From the NCBI GenBank assembly GCA_934635515.1, contig CAKTZK010000015.1, positions 1-22,842 on the forward strand: a stretch of DNA of 22,842 nucleotides, read 5' to 3'. Of the stretch, positions 15,509 through 22,038 are shown piece by piece. The notes beneath the pieces are model-generated. The model saw nothing but the letters and a program-made list of their open reading frames with translations, was not told the origin of the DNA and did not search any database. Position numbers and translations under genes: made by a program. Positions within the stretch are counted from its first letter, which is position 1, and every line of letters begins with the position of its first letter. Source of the stretch: an uncultured Oscillospiraceae bacterium. GTDB lineage: Bacteria; Bacillota_A; Clostridia; Oscillospirales; Oscillospiraceae.

Positions 15509-15542
15509 AAAAAGGAGGAGCCGCCCGGAACAGGGCGGCTCC
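15509..15542 (-). terminator. Probable brnQ terminator
   Basis: A 10-bp stem GGAGCCGCCC (15517-15526) with GGGCGGCTCC (15533-15542), 6-base loop. On the minus strand five T's follow three bases after the stem. It lies just downstream of the brnQ stop. Confidence 0.7.
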
Positions 15543-15570
15543 AAAAGGAGAGGGAAGACAGCTGCGGCGG

Positions 15571-16887
15571 TCAGAGCTCTTCACCAGGCTTGGGAGAGGA
15601 AGCGCGGCTGGGATGGAAGAGCGCGCACAGCAGGGCAGCTGCCAGCGCGAAGATCAGGGAGGGAAGGATCCAGCTGAGCCCCAGCTCATACAGGGGCAGG
15701 GCCTCCAGGAAGGGGAGCTTGCCGGTATAGGTGTGCACCGTGCACAGCACGCTGGTGAGCAGCGCGCCCAGAGCGGTGCCCCGGCTGACAAAGTCGGATA
15801 CATTGGGCATCAGCAGGGAGATGAAGATCAGCATCAGCGCGGGGGGATATACCACATCCAGCACCGGGGCCGCGATGGACACGATACGGTCCAGACCCAG
15901 GTTGGACACCACGGCGCTGAACACGCAGATGACGATCACGAACACCTTGTAGCTCACCTTGCCCCGGCACAGCTCGGAGAAATAGGCGGCGGCGGAGCTG
16001 GTGAGGGCAATGGCGGTGGTGACGCAGGCCAGGCCTACGACCACGCCGAAGATGATCATGCCGCCCTTGCCCATAAGGGCCTGGATAATGGCCATGATCA
16101 GCTCAGCACGGCCGGTGGAGCTGGTGTGCTGGCCGGAAACGGTGGCGCCCAGATAGGCAAGGCCCATATATACCAGCAGCAGCAGAACGCCTGCCAGCAC
16201 AGCGCCGCCGCCCACAATGCGCAGCTTGGACTTGCTGCCGGAATAGCCCTTGTCCGCTGCGGTCTGCAGCACGATGATGCCAAAGGGCAGGGCGGCCAGA
16301 GCGTCCATGGTCTGGTAGCCGGACTTGATGCCGGTGACAACGATATTAGCCACCTGCGGGGCGGAGGCAATGGTGCCCAAAGGGGTGAAAATGCCCTTAA
16401 TAATGATGGCAAACAGGCCCACCAGCAGCAGCGGGGTGAGGACCTTGCCCACGATGTCCACCACCGCGGACTCCTTCAGGCACAGGGCCAGGATCAGGGC
16501 AAAAAACAGAATGGAGAAGAGGATGGGGGATACGCCGGGCAGGTTGGGGGTGATGGCCATTTCAAAGGTGGTGGCGGAGGTGCGGGGGATGGCCACCATG
16601 GGGCCGATGCACAGGATGATGGCGCACATAAGGATCTCTGCGGGCACGCGGCCTGCCCGGTGCAGCACCGCCTCGCTGCTGCCTACCCGCAGCAGGGCGA
16701 ACACGGTCAGCAGGGCCAGACCGATGTCGGCGGCATAATACGTGAAGAAGCCGGCCAGCCACTGGGGGCCGGACTCCATGCCCAGATAGGGCGGGAAGAT
16801 GACGTTGCCTGCGCCGAAGAACATGGAAAACAGCGCGAAACCCACAACGATAACGTCACGGGTAAACTTTCCTTTACTACTACTCAT
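15571..16887 (-). CDS. brnQ: Branched-chain amino acid:cation symporter BrnQ
   Basis: 438 residues, about 12 hydrophobic segments, normal size for the LIVCS family that imports leucine, isoleucine and valine with Na+ (or H+). The N-terminal FSMFFGAGNVIFPPYLGMESG signature, here given as FSMFFGAGNVIF and PPYLG, is diagnostic, as is the internal GYQTMDALAALPFGIIV segment. The ATG at 16885-16887 has GGAGG 11 bases upstream. It is divergent from a LysR-type regulator, and a palindrome overlaps its promoter, so control by that regulator is likely. Confidence 0.92.
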   Translation of the reverse strand: MSSSKGKFTRDVIVVGFALFSMFFGAGNVIFPPYLGMESGPQWLAGFFTYYAADIGLALLTVFALLRVGSSEAVLHRAGRVPAEILMCAIILCIGPMVAIPRTSATTFEMAITPNLPGVSPILFSILFFALILALCLKESAVVDIVGKVLTPLLLVGLFAIIIKGIFTPLGTIASAPQVANIVVTGIKSGYQTMDALAALPFGIIVLQTAADKGYSGSKSKLRIVGGGAVLAGVLLLLVYMGLAYLGATVSGQHTSSTGRAELIMAIIQALMGKGGMIIFGVVVGLACVTTAIALTSSAAAYFSELCRGKVSYKVFVIVICVFSAVVSNLGLDRIVSIAAPVLDVVYPPALMLIFISLLMPNVSDFVSRGTALGALLTSVLCTVHTYTGKLPFLEALPLYELGLSWILPSLIFALAAALLCALFHPSRASSPKPGEEL

Positions 16888-16930
16888 GGCAAAAGTGCCT
16901 CCGTTTCTTTTGAATCTCTCTTTTTTCTCT

Positions 16931-16958
16931 CTTATACCAGACTTTGCAGGTCATGCAA
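16931..16958 (-). promoter_or_regulatory. Probable brnQ promoter
   Basis: On the minus strand: TTGCAT (16958-16953), a 16-base spacer, TATAAG (16936-16931). The rest of the 305-base brnQ-lysR gap holds the palindrome, the lysR promoter and A/T-rich sequence, with no gene. Confidence 0.55.
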
Positions 16959-16961
16959 AGT
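16941..16961. promoter_or_regulatory. Palindromic operator with a T-N11-A LysR box
   Basis: Perfect 8-bp arms ACTTTGCA (16941-16948) and TGCAAAGT (16954-16961) around GGTCA. Its centre contains T-N11-A (16945-16957), the classic LysR-family pattern. It overlaps the -35 box and spacer of the brnQ promoter. A lone half-site-like CTTTGC recurs at about 17048-17053. Confidence 0.65.
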
Positions 16962-17095
16962 TTATAATAAGGGTATCATTTTTTTCATGACAATGGAAAT
17001 GAATATTTTCTATGGAGCCATGAACAAAATAAATCGCCTATAAAACACTTTGCGGGAGAATTGGGAAAGTTGGCAAAATATTAACAAACATGGGA

Positions 17096-17124
17096 TTGAA
17101 AACAGCCCGGAGTTGTGATACATT
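17096..17124 (+). promoter_or_regulatory. Possible promoter of the LysR-type gene
   Basis: TTGAAA at 17096-17101, a 17-base spacer, then TACATT at 17119-17124, about 68 bases before the start codon. Confidence 0.5.
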
Positions 17125-17192
17125 GAGAAATAGTTTGAGGTTTTTTGTGAAAAATATACAGGCATGTCCACGGATGGGAAAGTGAGGAAATT

Positions 17193-18044
17193 ATGGATGA
17201 TAAAAAGCTGCGGGCACTGCTGACGGCCGTACAGTGCGGCAGCTTTGGCAAGGCCACGGCCCAGCTGGGCTATACCCAGTCGGCCATGACGCACATGGTA
17301 AACCGCCTGGAGGCGGAGCTGGGCTGCACCCTGCTGGTGCGGGGCAGCCACGGCGTGCGTCTGTCGGAGGAGGGGGAGCAGCTGCTGCCCTATATGCAGG
17401 CGGTGATCGACGCGGGAGACGCTCTGCGGCGGGAGGCGGCGATCCAGGGAAAGCTGCATGAAAACACCCTGCGCATAGGCTGCTTTGCCAGCATTGCCCG
17501 GGCCCAGCTGCCGGAGCTGCTGCGCAAATTCCGCAAGATCCATCCGGAGATCCGGGTGGATGTGCTGGTGCGGGGGTATGAGCTGGCCTCGGAGCTGGAG
17601 GAGGGAAATATCCATTTGGCCCTGGTGGATGAGGCCTGCGGCAAGGGATTTTACTGGACACCGCTGTTTGACGCGCCCCTGGTGGCGGTGGTGCCGCCGG
17701 AATTCGACTGGAAAAAAGACTCTATCCCCCTGGAGCGGCTGCAGCAGGAGCCGTTTCTCTCGGCGCCGGAGCAGTATGTGGAGCGCATGCTGCCCCAGGA
17801 GATGAGCCGGGTGGAGGTGGCGGCCTCGGACGACGCGGCCATCCTGTCCATGGTGGCGGGAGGACTGGGCGTATCGGTGCTGTCGGCCTTTTCGCTGGTG
17901 GGATATGAGGGCCAGGCCCGGGTGATCCCCCTGGCGGAGCCGGTGCACCGCCAGATGGGCGCGGCTGTGAAGGCTCCCCCGGCGGCCAACACGGCTACGC
18001 GGTACTTTCTGCAGTTTTTAAAGCGGCAGTATGCCGGCGCGTGA
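17193..18044 (+). CDS. LysR-family transcriptional regulator
   Basis: 283 residues. The N-terminal winged helix-turn-helix covers about residues 1-60 (LLTAVQCGSFGKATAQLGYTQ is the helix-turn-helix; read as LLTAVQCGSFGKA then TAQLGYTQSAMT), followed by a linker helix and a periplasmic-binding-like effector domain (NTLRIGCFASIARAQLPELL). It is slightly shorter than the usual 290-300. Divergent placement next to brnQ and the shared palindrome suggest it controls branched-chain amino acid uptake; the effector is unknown. GTGAGGAAATT precedes the ATG. It ends at a strong bidirectional terminator. Confidence 0.9.
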   Translation: MDDKKLRALLTAVQCGSFGKATAQLGYTQSAMTHMVNRLEAELGCTLLVRGSHGVRLSEEGEQLLPYMQAVIDAGDALRREAAIQGKLHENTLRIGCFASIARAQLPELLRKFRKIHPEIRVDVLVRGYELASELEEGNIHLALVDEACGKGFYWTPLFDAPLVAVVPPEFDWKKDSIPLERLQQEPFLSAPEQYVERMLPQEMSRVEVAASDDAAILSMVAGGLGVSVLSAFSLVGYEGQARVIPLAEPVHRQMGAAVKAPPAANTATRYFLQFLKRQYAGA

Positions 18045-18085
18045 AAAAATCTCCCATCCATCGAGAGATGGATGGGAGATTTTTT
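18045..18085 (+). terminator. Strong intrinsic terminator of the LysR-type gene
   Basis: A perfect 18-bp stem (18045-18062 with 18067-18084), 4-base loop GAGA, starting directly at the stop codon, with a T-run to 18085. The A-run on the left makes it bidirectional in principle. Confidence 0.93.
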
Positions 18086-18088
18086 ATT

Positions 18089-18247
18089 GGCTCCCCTGCG
18101 CAAGGGGAAATCGCCGAAGCGCTGCCAGTGGCAGATGCAGCGAGGCGATTTCGAGGAAGTGCCCCGATTGGCGGGCACGATAGTGGCCGGGAATCGGCTG
18201 GCATGACGGTGGGCAGGCTGTCACGGCTCCGCCGTGACTGAGGGGTC
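18089..18247 (+). repeat. CTCCCC-type double-hairpin repeat, split by about 107 bases
   Basis: The left half GGCTCCCCT...AGGGGA (18089-18108) and right half GCTGTCACGGC-TCC-GCCGTGACTGAGGGGTC (given in parts; 18217-18247) match the two halves of the 21847-21896 copy. Between them is a segment that starts with AAATCGCC (18108-18115) and has the matching GGCGATTT at 18144-18151, with CTGCC-AGT-GGCAG inside. The 306-base gap between the LysR gene and the Cys-tail gene holds only this and two terminators. Confidence 0.6.
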
Positions 18248-18310
18248 GGCTCCCGCGCACCCCTTGTCCCGCCCCCAACTTTCCACTTTCCTCTTTCCCC
18301 CATCCCCCGC

Positions 18311-18340
18311 AAAAAAGCACCCCCTACCGGGGGTGCTTTT
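18311..18340 (-). terminator. Terminator of the radical SAM/Cys-tail operon
   Basis: A perfect 12-bp stem AAAAGCACCCCC (18313-18324) with GGGGGTGCTTTT (18329-18340), 4-base loop. On the minus strand it is followed by six T's (18316-18311). It lies about 10 bases downstream of the Cys-tail gene's stop. Confidence 0.9.
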
Positions 18341-18350
18341 CCTCTTGTCC

Positions 18351-19454
18351 TTAACTCAGCTTTTCACTGGAATCTTTATCCAGATGGATGGCGCCGTAGA
18401 GATTCTTGGCGCTGCATCCGGCGCGGCCGCCGCCGGCACAGGCACAAGCGCAGGCGCAGGCGCAGCTGCTGGCGCAGGCACAGTGGCTGCCGCCGCTGAA
18501 GCCGCCGCCGCCAAATCCGCCGCCCCGGCTGCCGCCGCCGAAGCCGCCCTTCCTGCTGCTGCTCTGGGGCGGGCGAGGCCGGGTCTTGGTACCTACGCTG
18601 CCGGGACGGGGTTTGCCGCCGGGGCCGCGGGGATACCACAGACCGTTGACGAACACATACCGGGTGCCGAAGCCGCCGGCATAGCGCCCTATGGAGCCGA
18701 TCACGGCCACAAAGACGGAGATGACCACGATGACCACAAAGATCGCTATAATGGAGGCGAAAATATCGCTGACGGAAGAGTGGTCGTCATAGTCGTAGTC
18801 GTTATAGTAATCGTTGGGGAGATTGTCCTTGCTGTACTGGCTGTCCAGGGCGGTGGGCCAACTGTCGTAGGTAACGGCCATAGACAGCTTCTCTTTGTAC
18901 CCCATGTCCGTGGCGGTGAGAACATGGTCGCCGCCGTAGGTGTCGCCGTCGGAAGCCACACCGGTGACGCCTGCCGGGTCGTGCCAGGTGAGGGTCATGG
19001 AGCCCACCCGGATGCCGTCGAACCAGCCGGGGGTATACTCATAGCGGACGGTGCTGCCGTCCAGCGTGTACATATATTCCTGGACCCAGGAGAAGGCGAA
19101 ATCGATCACCTCTCCGGCCTGGAAATCCCGGGTGAAGTCGATGTAAACATAGCTGTTGTCGTGCTGAATGTCGGCAATGTTGTCGGTGAGGGCCGTCAGC
19201 TCCCGGAGAGAGCCGTTGGGGATGCCGATCTTCACGCCGCCCTGCTGGCTGTTGGAAGCGGGCAGGTCCTCCAGGGCCTCCCACTGGAAGGTGGCGCGGA
19301 TAGAGAGGCTGCCGTCGTTGGTATTGGGGGTGACATCCACCTGGTAGCTATGGATATAGTCATAGTCGCTGGCCCAGGCCGTCTGCACGGCGGCGGGGAG
19401 CAGAGCTGCCACCAGGAGCAGGCCCATCAGGAGGGATAAAATTTTCTTTTTCAT
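18351..19454 (-). CDS. DUF2207-like membrane protein with Gly-rich, Cys-Ala-repeat cytoplasmic tail; candidate radical SAM substrate
   Basis: 367 residues. A Sec signal peptide (1-28, cleavage likely after AWA) leads into an extracytoplasmic domain (about 29-228) with a DUF2207-like opening (SYQVDVTP, DGSLSIRATF). A very acidic segment then precedes one membrane helix (about 231-254). The region after it is strongly basic and so probably cytoplasmic. The tail is Gly-rich (GGFGGGSRGGGFGGGGFSGG) and ends with eight cysteines, C325, 327, 331, 333, 335, 337, 339 and 347, mostly as Cys-Ala repeats, before NLYGAIHLD. Its ATG overlaps the stop of the upstream radical SAM gene (ATGA), with AAAGGAGG inside that gene. 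This coupling suggests the tail is the enzyme's substrate. Alternatives are a metal-binding tail or an unrelated YgcG/DUF2207-like protein. Confidence 0.75.
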   Translation of the reverse strand: MKKKILSLLMGLLLVAALLPAAVQTAWASDYDYIHSYQVDVTPNTNDGSLSIRATFQWEALEDLPASNSQQGGVKIGIPNGSLRELTALTDNIADIQHDNSYVYIDFTRDFQAGEVIDFAFSWVQEYMYTLDGSTVRYEYTPGWFDGIRVGSMTLTWHDPAGVTGVASDGDTYGGDHVLTATDMGYKEKLSMAVTYDSWPTALDSQYSKDNLPNDYYNDYDYDDHSSVSDIFASIIAIFVVIVVISVFVAVIGSIGRYAGGFGTRYVFVNGLWYPRGPGGKPRPGSVGTKTRPRPPQSSSRKGGFGGGSRGGGFGGGGFSGGSHCACASSCACACACACAGGGRAGCSAKNLYGAIHLDKDSSEKLS

Positions 19455-20842
19455 TGGGCTGCCTCCTTTTGGTTGCCGGTCTGCAGCTGGCAGAGATGTT
19501 CCATTTTGGCGCTTTCAGCGCGGATGGCGGTGCACTGGGGGTTGGTCCAGATTTTTTCCCAGGGGTCTGTGAGGATGTTGCCCAGGCTCACGCCCTCCAG
19601 CCAGCTCTGGCAGGGGACCACGGTGCCGTCGGGGGTGACGGCCATGTTGCTCAGGCAGGCCCCGCAGGAGGGGATCAGCTGAAGGCCCAGGGCCCGGAGC
19701 TTCTCCTCCGGGAGCCAGCCGGGGCTGGTGAAGTCCAGCTCCATGTTCAGCTCGTGGGCCGTCTCCACGGCGGCGCGAAGAATGTCCTCCAACTCCGTTT
19801 CAGACAGGCGGGTGGAGAGGCTGCCGTCGGTGGTGGCGGCGCCGGAGGGGATAAGGCCCGAGCAGGTGGCGTACCTTACACCCAGGGAGGCGGCAAAGCG
19901 GAGGGTATCGGCAAAGTCACGATTCATACTGCACAGGGGGGTATTGATGGACACGATGAGCCCCGCGTCCACGGCATTTTTAATGCCCGCAACGGTGTCG
20001 CCGAAGCCCTGGGCCCCCACCAGGGTGTTATGCACGGCGGCCTTGTCGCTGTAAAGGGTCACCTGGACGCTGTCGAGACTGGCCTCGTACAGGGCCTTGC
20101 ACAGCTCCGGGGTCAGGCGGCGGCCATTGGTGTTCAGCCGGGTGACGAACCACTGGGCGGCATCCACCAGCCCCACCAGGTCCTCCCGCAGCGTAGGCTC
20201 TCCGCCGGTGAAGGTCACCTGGGGAATATTGGCGGCCTGAAGGCGCTTCAAAATTTCCTCCCACCGGGCGGTGTCCAGCTCCTTCACTTCGCCCATGGGC
20301 TGCCCGGCGGCGTAGCAGTGCAGGCACTTTTGGTTGCAGTGCCACAGGCCGTCCCGGGTCATGGCGCTGACCATCAGGTCCATGCGATGCGGGGCGGACA
20401 TCTTATCCGCGTACTCGCCCAGAGACAGCGGGGCCACCTCCACCTCCGGCTCCTCACCCCGGGCGATGGCCACCAGGGAGCGCAGGAGCGTGCCCATGTC
20501 CTCCCGGAGAAGGTCGGCCTTTACGAAGGGGTAGACCTTCTTTTTTGCGCCGCGGACGGCCTGCTCCAGCATGGACTCCCAATCATCGGCGCTGATCTCC
20601 AGGCCGGCATAGGGCTCCATGCAGTACATGAACTCGGACAGCAGCACTGCCCAGGAGAAGTTCAGCGGTACAAGCTGCGCGCCGTTGAGCAGCAGCAAAA
20701 ACGGGTCCTCCGGGGACTGGGAGTGGGGCGGGATCATATGGATGCGCACCACGCCGGGGCCCGTGGGGTCCAGGGTAATATGACGCACGCAGGATAGATT
20801 CTTGCGGCGATAGCTGTTTTCCAAAAGGGATAAATGGCTCAT
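19451..20842 (-). CDS. Radical SAM/SPASM protein, candidate peptide maturase
   Basis: 463 residues. The radical SAM core has CNQKCLHC with C169, C173 and C176 (CX3CX2C) and the SAM-binding FTGGEPTL (211-218). A C-terminal SPASM-like region carries C393, C396, C411, C437 and C451 around AVTPDGTVVPCQSW and LGNILTDPW, expected to hold auxiliary Fe-S clusters. Such enzymes commonly install thioether or carbon crosslinks in peptides. Residues 1-150 before the core match no domain I recognise; HITLDPTGPG and LLNGAQLVPLNF could be part of a peptide-recognition domain. GAGGAGG precedes the ATG. It is first in a two-gene operon and overlaps the Cys-tail gene by 4 bases. Function is inferred; anaerobic sulfatase-maturase or heme-type relatives are alternatives. 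Confidence 0.8.
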   Translation of the reverse strand: MSHLSLLENSYRRKNLSCVRHITLDPTGPGVVRIHMIPPHSQSPEDPFLLLLNGAQLVPLNFSWAVLLSEFMYCMEPYAGLEISADDWESMLEQAVRGAKKKVYPFVKADLLREDMGTLLRSLVAIARGEEPEVEVAPLSLGEYADKMSAPHRMDLMVSAMTRDGLWHCNQKCLHCYAAGQPMGEVKELDTARWEEILKRLQAANIPQVTFTGGEPTLREDLVGLVDAAQWFVTRLNTNGRRLTPELCKALYEASLDSVQVTLYSDKAAVHNTLVGAQGFGDTVAGIKNAVDAGLIVSINTPLCSMNRDFADTLRFAASLGVRYATCSGLIPSGAATTDGSLSTRLSETELEDILRAAVETAHELNMELDFTSPGWLPEEKLRALGLQLIPSCGACLSNMAVTPDGTVVPCQSWLEGVSLGNILTDPWEKIWTNPQCTAIRAESAKMEHLCQLQTGNQKEAAQ

Positions 20843-20859
20843 AGAAAACCTCCTCTCTT

Positions 20860-20881
20860 ACTTGCTCTCAGTATAGCAAGT
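20860..20881. promoter_or_regulatory. Inverted repeat over the -10 box of the radical SAM operon
   Basis: Perfect 7-bp arms ACTTGCT (20860-20866) and AGCAAGT (20875-20881), 8-base spacer. The dyad spans the -10 box (20870-20875), so a bound repressor would block transcription. Confidence 0.5.
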
Positions 20882-20898
20882 TTGCACCCCGATGGCAA
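20870..20898 (-). promoter_or_regulatory. Promoter of the radical SAM/Cys-tail operon
   Basis: On the minus strand: TTGCCA (20898-20893), a 17-base spacer, TATACT (20875-20870). The start codon lies 27 bases downstream. Confidence 0.75.
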
Positions 20899-20899
20899 G

Positions 20900-20936
20900 A
20901 AAAAAAGGAGCCGCCCCATCAAAGACAGAGCGGCCC
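20900..20936 (-). terminator. Leftward terminator with no visible gene upstream of it
   Basis: On the minus strand: GGGCCGC and GCGGCTC form a 7-bp stem with one G-U, 15-base loop, followed after one base by seven T's (20906-20900). It abuts the -35 box of the radical SAM operon. The 346-base gap 20843-21188 holds this, two promoters and no convincing gene. Confidence 0.55.
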
Positions 20937-21089
20937 AAGCGGGTGGGATATTGGAAAGCTTCCGAGACTTATGATAGCCCCCGGGGCGGGATTTGTAAAT
21001 AGGAGGTTTTGTCGAGGATGGGCGGGTTTGGTCACATACAGACGAATCATTACAATTTTGTTAAATTTTCACAAAAACAAAGAAATCTC

Positions 21090-21118
21090 TTTTCAGATTC
21101 ATAGTGATGTGGTATAAT
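21090..21118 (+). promoter_or_regulatory. hpf promoter with extended -10
   Basis: TTTTCA at 21090-21095, a 17-base spacer, TATAAT at 21113-21118 preceded by TGG, an extended -10 motif. The leader before the ATG is about 65 bases. Confidence 0.7.
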
Positions 21119-21188
21119 GCAAAAAAGGATGAAGGGAAACTCCTCCCCGACCCTTTTGGTATAGACACAAGCGAAAGGAGCCAAAACT

Positions 21189-21725
21189 ATGAAGTTCACA
21201 TTTACCTGCAAGAAAGTGCCCCTGAATGATTCCGTGAAAGAGTACGCCGAGAAGAAGATCAGCAAGCTGGATCGGTACTTCCCGGAGGAAGCCGAGGCAT
21301 TTGTGACCTTCGCCGTGGAGAAGAAAAACCGCTGCGTGGTGGAGCTGACCATTCGCAGCCAGAACGGCACGCTGTTCCGTGCCCAGGAGGAGGATCGCGA
21401 CGGCGATATGCGCAGCGCTATTGATGAGGCCGTGAATTTCATCGACCGCCGTATCCGCAAAAATAAGACACGCCTTGCCAAGAATCTGCGGGCCGAGGCT
21501 CTGGTGCCGGAGGTACCGGCGGAGTTCGATGTGGCGGAGGAGCCTGCCTACGACCTGGTGCGCACCAAGCGCTTCACCGTGAAGCCCATGAGCACCGAGG
21601 AGGCCATTTTGCAGATGAACCTGCTGGACCACAGCTTCTATGTGTTCCGGGATGTGGAGACGGAGACGGTGAGCGTGGTATACCGCCGCAACAACGGCGG
21701 ATATGGGCTTATCGAGACCAACTGA
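21189..21725 (+). CDS. hpf: Long-form ribosome hibernation promoting factor
   Basis: 178 residues, the length of long HPF, which dimerises 70S ribosomes into 100S particles in resting cells. The N-terminal S30AE ribosome-binding domain covers about residues 1-100 (FTFTCKKVPLNDSVKEYAEK is its start; then KKISKLDRYFP). After a linker, the C-terminal dimerisation domain spans about 122-178 (RTKRFTVKPMSTEEAILQM, then LLDHSFYVFRD and YRRNNGGYGLIE). AAAGGAG precedes the ATG. It is a single-gene unit with its own promoter and terminator. Together with rel earlier in the window it belongs to the starvation response. Confidence 0.95.
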   Translation: MKFTFTCKKVPLNDSVKEYAEKKISKLDRYFPEEAEAFVTFAVEKKNRCVVELTIRSQNGTLFRAQEEDRDGDMRSAIDEAVNFIDRRIRKNKTRLAKNLRAEALVPEVPAEFDVAEEPAYDLVRTKRFTVKPMSTEEAILQMNLLDHSFYVFRDVETETVSVVYRRNNGGYGLIETN

Positions 21726-21740
21726 CAGGACAAAAAATTC

Positions 21741-21770
21741 AAAACCGGGACGAAAGCCCCGGTTTTTTTT
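21741..21770 (+). terminator. Intrinsic terminator of hpf
   Basis: A 9-bp stem AAAACCGGG (21741-21749) with CCCGGTTTT (21758-21766), 8-base loop, and a T-run to 21770. Confidence 0.9.
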
Positions 21771-21797
21771 CGCGCCCCCGCACCCCATGCCAAAAAA

Positions 21798-21836
21798 CTG
21801 TCATTGCGAGGGCGCAAAGCGCCCGTGGCAATCCGT
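21798..21836 (+). repeat. CATTGCGAG-type repeat, intact copy B
   Basis: All 39 bases are identical to 8134-8172, about 13.6 kb away. It starts about 28 bases after the hpf terminator and opens the second repeat block. Confidence 0.85.
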
Positions 21837-21846
21837 AATATCCAAA

Positions 21847-21896
21847 GGCTCCCCTTGATAAGGGGAGCTGTCAGCCGTTAGGCTGACTGAGGGGTC
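21847..21896 (+). repeat. CTCCCC-type double-hairpin repeat, intact copy
   Basis: Stem GCTCCCCTT (21848-21856) with AAGGGGAGC (21860-21868), then GTCAGCC-GTTA-GGCTGAC (21870-21887), ending TGAGGGGTC. The terminal GAGGGGTC could pair instead with the opening GGCTCCCC, an alternative fold. Confidence 0.75.
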
Positions 21897-21922
21897 TCCG
21901 CCCCCGCACCCCTTGTAACGCG

Positions 21923-21956
21923 TCCGTAGGGGACGATGCCCACATCGTCCCGCCCC
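21923..21956 (+). repeat. GTAG-footed stem-loop, copy 7
   Basis: Same as copy 2: 33 identical bases (21924-21956), including the GGGACGAT/ATCGTCCC stem. The 313-base gap 21726-22038 holds only the hpf terminator and these repeats. Confidence 0.85.
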
Positions 21957-22038
21957 TGCAATATCCGTCTCCCCATTCTCCATCTTGCAATCCCGCCTAA
22001 AATGCGGCATAATAGCCCATGGAAAGGATGTGCGCATT

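Noticed and set aside
15499..17043. A 514-codon plus-strand frame opposite brnQ
   Set aside because: Low-complexity Gly/His/Gln translation, antisense to a clear BrnQ transporter.
18414..18482. The CA-rich tract as a simple microsatellite or assembly artefact
   Set aside because: Codons vary at third positions, the frame continues to a proper stop followed by a terminator, and the gene is coupled to an enzyme that would plausibly act on cysteines.
18234..19439. A 401-codon plus-strand frame opposite the Cys-tail gene
   Set aside because: It starts in a repeat, has no ribosome site and reads the complement of a gene with signal peptide, membrane helix and operon coupling.
21018..21104. A 28-codon frame (starting MGGFGHIQTN) with AGGAGG upstream, just before the hpf promoter
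   Set aside because: No convincing promoter upstream, A/T-rich codon use unlike the window, and it overlaps the hpf -35 box; conservation data would be needed.
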